Positions 61,467 through 64,000 of a DNA stretch of 64,000 bases are shown here, piece by piece. The notes beneath the pieces were generated by a model. That model ran no database searches, was not told where the DNA came from, and saw nothing but the letters and a program-made list of their open reading frames with translations. Numbering within the stretch: position 1 is the first letter of the stretch; every line of letters starts with the position of its first letter. The stretch comes from Anastatus disparis (taxonomy: Eukaryota > Arthropoda > Insecta > Hymenoptera > Eupelmidae). The DNA is taken from the NCBI GenBank assembly GCA_017163975.1, contig JAFFSR010000347.1, positions 10,904,430 to 10,968,429 on the forward strand. The letters run 5' to 3'. A program made the translations under genes and the position numbers.

Positions 61467-63510
61467 ATGGCATCTTCTAATGAAAATAATGTCACAAATA
61501 CAAGGCAGCGAGACGATAGGAAATGCGCTATGTGTACTTTTCATTTACGAAAAACTAGTGGTCAGAAGAAAATTATTAGTACAGAAATTGAATTGGAATA
61601 CGCTAAGCGATTGTCAAATATAGAAAATATTAACATCAATGATGTAGTATGTAATTCATGTAGAATCCGAATGATAAAAAGATATGTCACGCTCTAACAC
61701 AATCAATCCTGGTAATACCTCAGAAAATATTTCATCTCAAGAATCATGTTCTAGTACCCTTTCTCAGCTTAGTATAAGTAAATCGTTCAGAGTCATTGTC
61801 GTATAAAGTAGTTGAAAAAGAAGAACCTAAAACTGTAGAATTATCTATCCACAAGGACAATTGCAGCTCCTAAATATTGTTTAGTTGTGGATTCCAAAAA
61901 CAAAGTAATTTTATTTTAGTGCCTGTAACTGCTCGAGTTCAAACATTCAGTAGAATTAATTTATTTATACCAAGGTAATAGGTGCTGTCGTGACCATTTG
62001 ATTCGAAAAAATTTTTGAAGAAGACTTGAATAAGAAAAATTTTTCTAACACGAGTGTAATGAGGTTACAGAATTATCTGAATTCCTTAATGAAATGTCTG
62101 CAGGGCAAATGAAACTTTGTTAGATAAGACAGCTGATTTTGATATGCCTAAGAAGAAATTAAAAATATTAGCAGGATTAATTAGGAGAATATTATAAAAC
62201 TACGAGAGCAGCTTACTTCTCTTAGAAATTCTAATGTAAGAACAGTAACTCAAGCCATAATTATATTTTATTTAAAATGCGCACTGGTAATTCAAATGCA
62301 GTTATTTCTTCAGTATTCGATATCGAAAAAGAACAACAAATATCTGATACTTGTCATTCAGTGTTAGTGTCTTTTGAAAATGATGCATTACCAATACTTT
62401 GGATTAAAGAATGCTGATAAGGATTACTTGATTCAAAATGAAACTTCTCCAAATGGCAAAACTTTGGCAATCAGGAAAAAAACTTATTTTGATTTGTGAT
62501 GGAACATACATCAGATACGAAAAAGCTCAAACAATGAATATCAAAGAAAATATTTTTCAGATCCAAAAAAAAGTTCCTTTATTAAAACCATTTACAATTT
62601 GTACCACTAATGGCTACCGTTATTGATCAGTTAAACACCATATCTTGCTAACATGAATGATGCCAGTATTTTAATAAAAATATTGAAACAGAACAAGAAG
62701 TTTTAATTTAAATTGCTTCACACAAAGGTGATATTTCCGTATTAGATAGAGGCTTTCGAGATATAAAAAAAAATTAGAAGATATGGGTTACACTGTTTTG
62801 ATGCCAGGACTTAAAGGTAAAAAAAACTACTCTCAACCAAGGGAAGAAGTCAAAATGAAACTCGATTTACAACAAAATCAAGATGGGTTGTAGAAGCAAT
62901 GCATGGGATTGACAAGAGAAAAAAGCAAGTGACTAGATCTTGAAAGCTTGATAACAAAATTTTAAAGATACAGATCTTGCTGTCGGAGTGCTTTGCTATT
63001 TAAATAATTCATTTAGGTGCGTCTAGATTCTGATAAAGATATGCAAGATGAAATAATTTAACATCATGCAATCTAAGAAAAAGCACAACAAATACAGTAG
63101 CAGAGAAGTAGCTAGAAAGGTGGGCCGTCGAAAACTACCATTTGTTGCCGTGACTTAAAGTGATTTGCCAGATTTTCCTGAATTAACGAAGAAGAACTAA
63201 GGCATTCTTTTGGGGTCATACCAGCAAAGCAGAGCATATCTATTGCAGGGTATTGGACTCGGATAACTGAATTTAAAAATAGGGTATGTTAAAGAAAAGA
63301 TCAGAAATATTCTCTGCTCGAAGTACAATCCCACGAGACATGTGAAAGTAAAAAACTTAATATAAATGTTTCATTCAGTATCAACCTAATGGCATTATTT
63401 ATTCCAGCATTATTAGATATCATTGTGATTGTGTTAATGGTAACCGCCCTTTATCGGATGTTGTTGCACACATTGCAGCTTCAGTGTTGTGCCTTTCACG
63501 GAAGATACTT
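61467..63510 (+). pseudogene. DDE transposase with N-terminal zinc finger and SWIM-like tail, decayed
   Basis: The first frame (61467-61697) has CAMCTFHLRK and VCNSCRIRM, a Cys4 finger. At 62438-62623 the catalytic start LILICDGTYIRYEK (first Asp, codon 62498) is followed by KKVPLLKPFTICTTNGY. At 62740 VLDRGFRD gives the second Asp (62744) and at 62881 RWVVEAMHG gives the Glu (62893), with about 82 and 50 codons between them. A tail at about 63418-63510 reads YHCDCVNGNRPLSDVVAHIA, like a SWIM finger (C-x-C...C-x-H) with its third Cys lost. This order matches DDE_Tnp_4-type (Harbinger-related) transposases as I remember them. Many stops and frame changes make it dead. Confidence 0.7.
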
Positions 63511-64000
63511 ATTATAAATTATAAAACCAGCTGAAATTCTTTCTAATATATTTCTTAAAGATCAATAGAAGTTTGCATAAGTTAAAGCATTAGTGAAGAT
63601 GAATAAAGTGCTTTAATTCTGAGGAATAACTATTATTTATTATGAATATTTACTTGTGAACAATCTTCAATATTTATAATTATTTTTAATAAGAGTGAAA
63701 AATAATATTTTATTTTCAGGTTTTTCATTTGACTTTCACATTTTTTTATCATAGTAGAAATTTCATAAATGATTATTTGAAACGTCTCACAACATACTAT
63801 ATTAAGTCACAACCAACGCATTTTGAGAAAAATGCCAAAATATCTATCTTTTAAATGATTCTAAATCGCTTGTTATGTAATATGCTATTGAATTCATACC
63901 GATAAAAATAAGATTTTGCACATGTTTAAAACTCTAAATTTATTTTTAAAAGAAAATAATTTCTTAATATGGACTTAGCTAACTTAATGTGGCTATGGAC
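63511..64000. other. No gene seen
   Basis: AT-rich with no frame or repeat of note. Confidence 0.5.

Overview
This window is AT-rich, intron-bearing animal DNA, most likely from an insect. It is almost entirely layered mobile DNA. The one host gene I can name is a single clean exon of the mitochondrial complex I 75 kDa subunit (NDUFS1/ND-75) at 35226-35401 on the minus strand. An insect, probably a hymenopteran, is an inference from the element mix: Polinton/Maverick genes, a tRNA-Arg-primed Ty3/gypsy element, PHD-finger non-LTR elements, hAT and Harbinger-type MITEs and tRNA-derived SINEs.

Layout. 1-6100: decayed Polinton (Maverick) with a chromodomain integrase (+) and a protein-primed type DNA polymerase B (-) split by a 650-bp palindromic transposon. 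6640-7065: 62-bp minisatellite. 7168-9912: two intron-containing genes facing tail to tail, an exonuclease-like gene (+) and an unrecognised Ser-rich gene (-). 10240-13480: minisatellites, TA microsatellites and a long-TIR element with a nested SINE. 14871-26357: a complete 11.5-kb Ty3/gypsy LTR retrotransposon with 4-bp target duplication ATGC, about 1.1-kb LTRs (about six single-base differences), PBS, gag, pol, an extra region with an internal TATA box and two small ORFs, and long inverted repeats beside the polypurine tract. 26918-32656: a 5.7-kb non-autonomous hAT element (8-bp target duplication TTTAAGTA) that holds two 1.29-kb palindromes, a string of hairpins and a SINE. 33489-34723: palindromic element with a tRNA-like sequence in each arm. 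35226-35401: NDUFS1 exon. 35898-39230: SINE, second copy of the palindromic transposon, degenerate repeats. 40734-46190: a near-intact non-LTR retrotransposon (minus strand; PHD-finger ORF1, endonuclease/RT ORF2). 46195-47983: a 5'-truncated relative. 48240-52267: a decayed jockey-like element (+). 52450-55570: a cluster of Polinton-associated-looking genes (minus strand): capsid-like, two exonuclease-like and one unknown. 55690-57945: 150-bp satellite. 58988-59746: three MITEs, two of them abutting. 60125-60610: eight evenly spaced imperfect palindromes. 61467-63510: decayed DDE transposase with a SWIM-like tail.

How the parts work together. In the LTR element, a canonical -1 frameshift signal (GGGAAAC, 7-nt spacer, 13-bp stem) joins gag to pol. 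The U5 part of each LTR carries three 42-nt hairpins with constant flanks and apical loop but covarying stems; this looks like a maintained RNA structure in the genomic-RNA leader and is my best candidate for something undescribed. The non-LTR element at 40.7-46.2 kb also has a slippery heptamer where ORF1 overlaps ORF2. Limits: everything was read by eye without database searches, exact ends of decayed elements are approximate, and gene-family names rest on remembered motifs.
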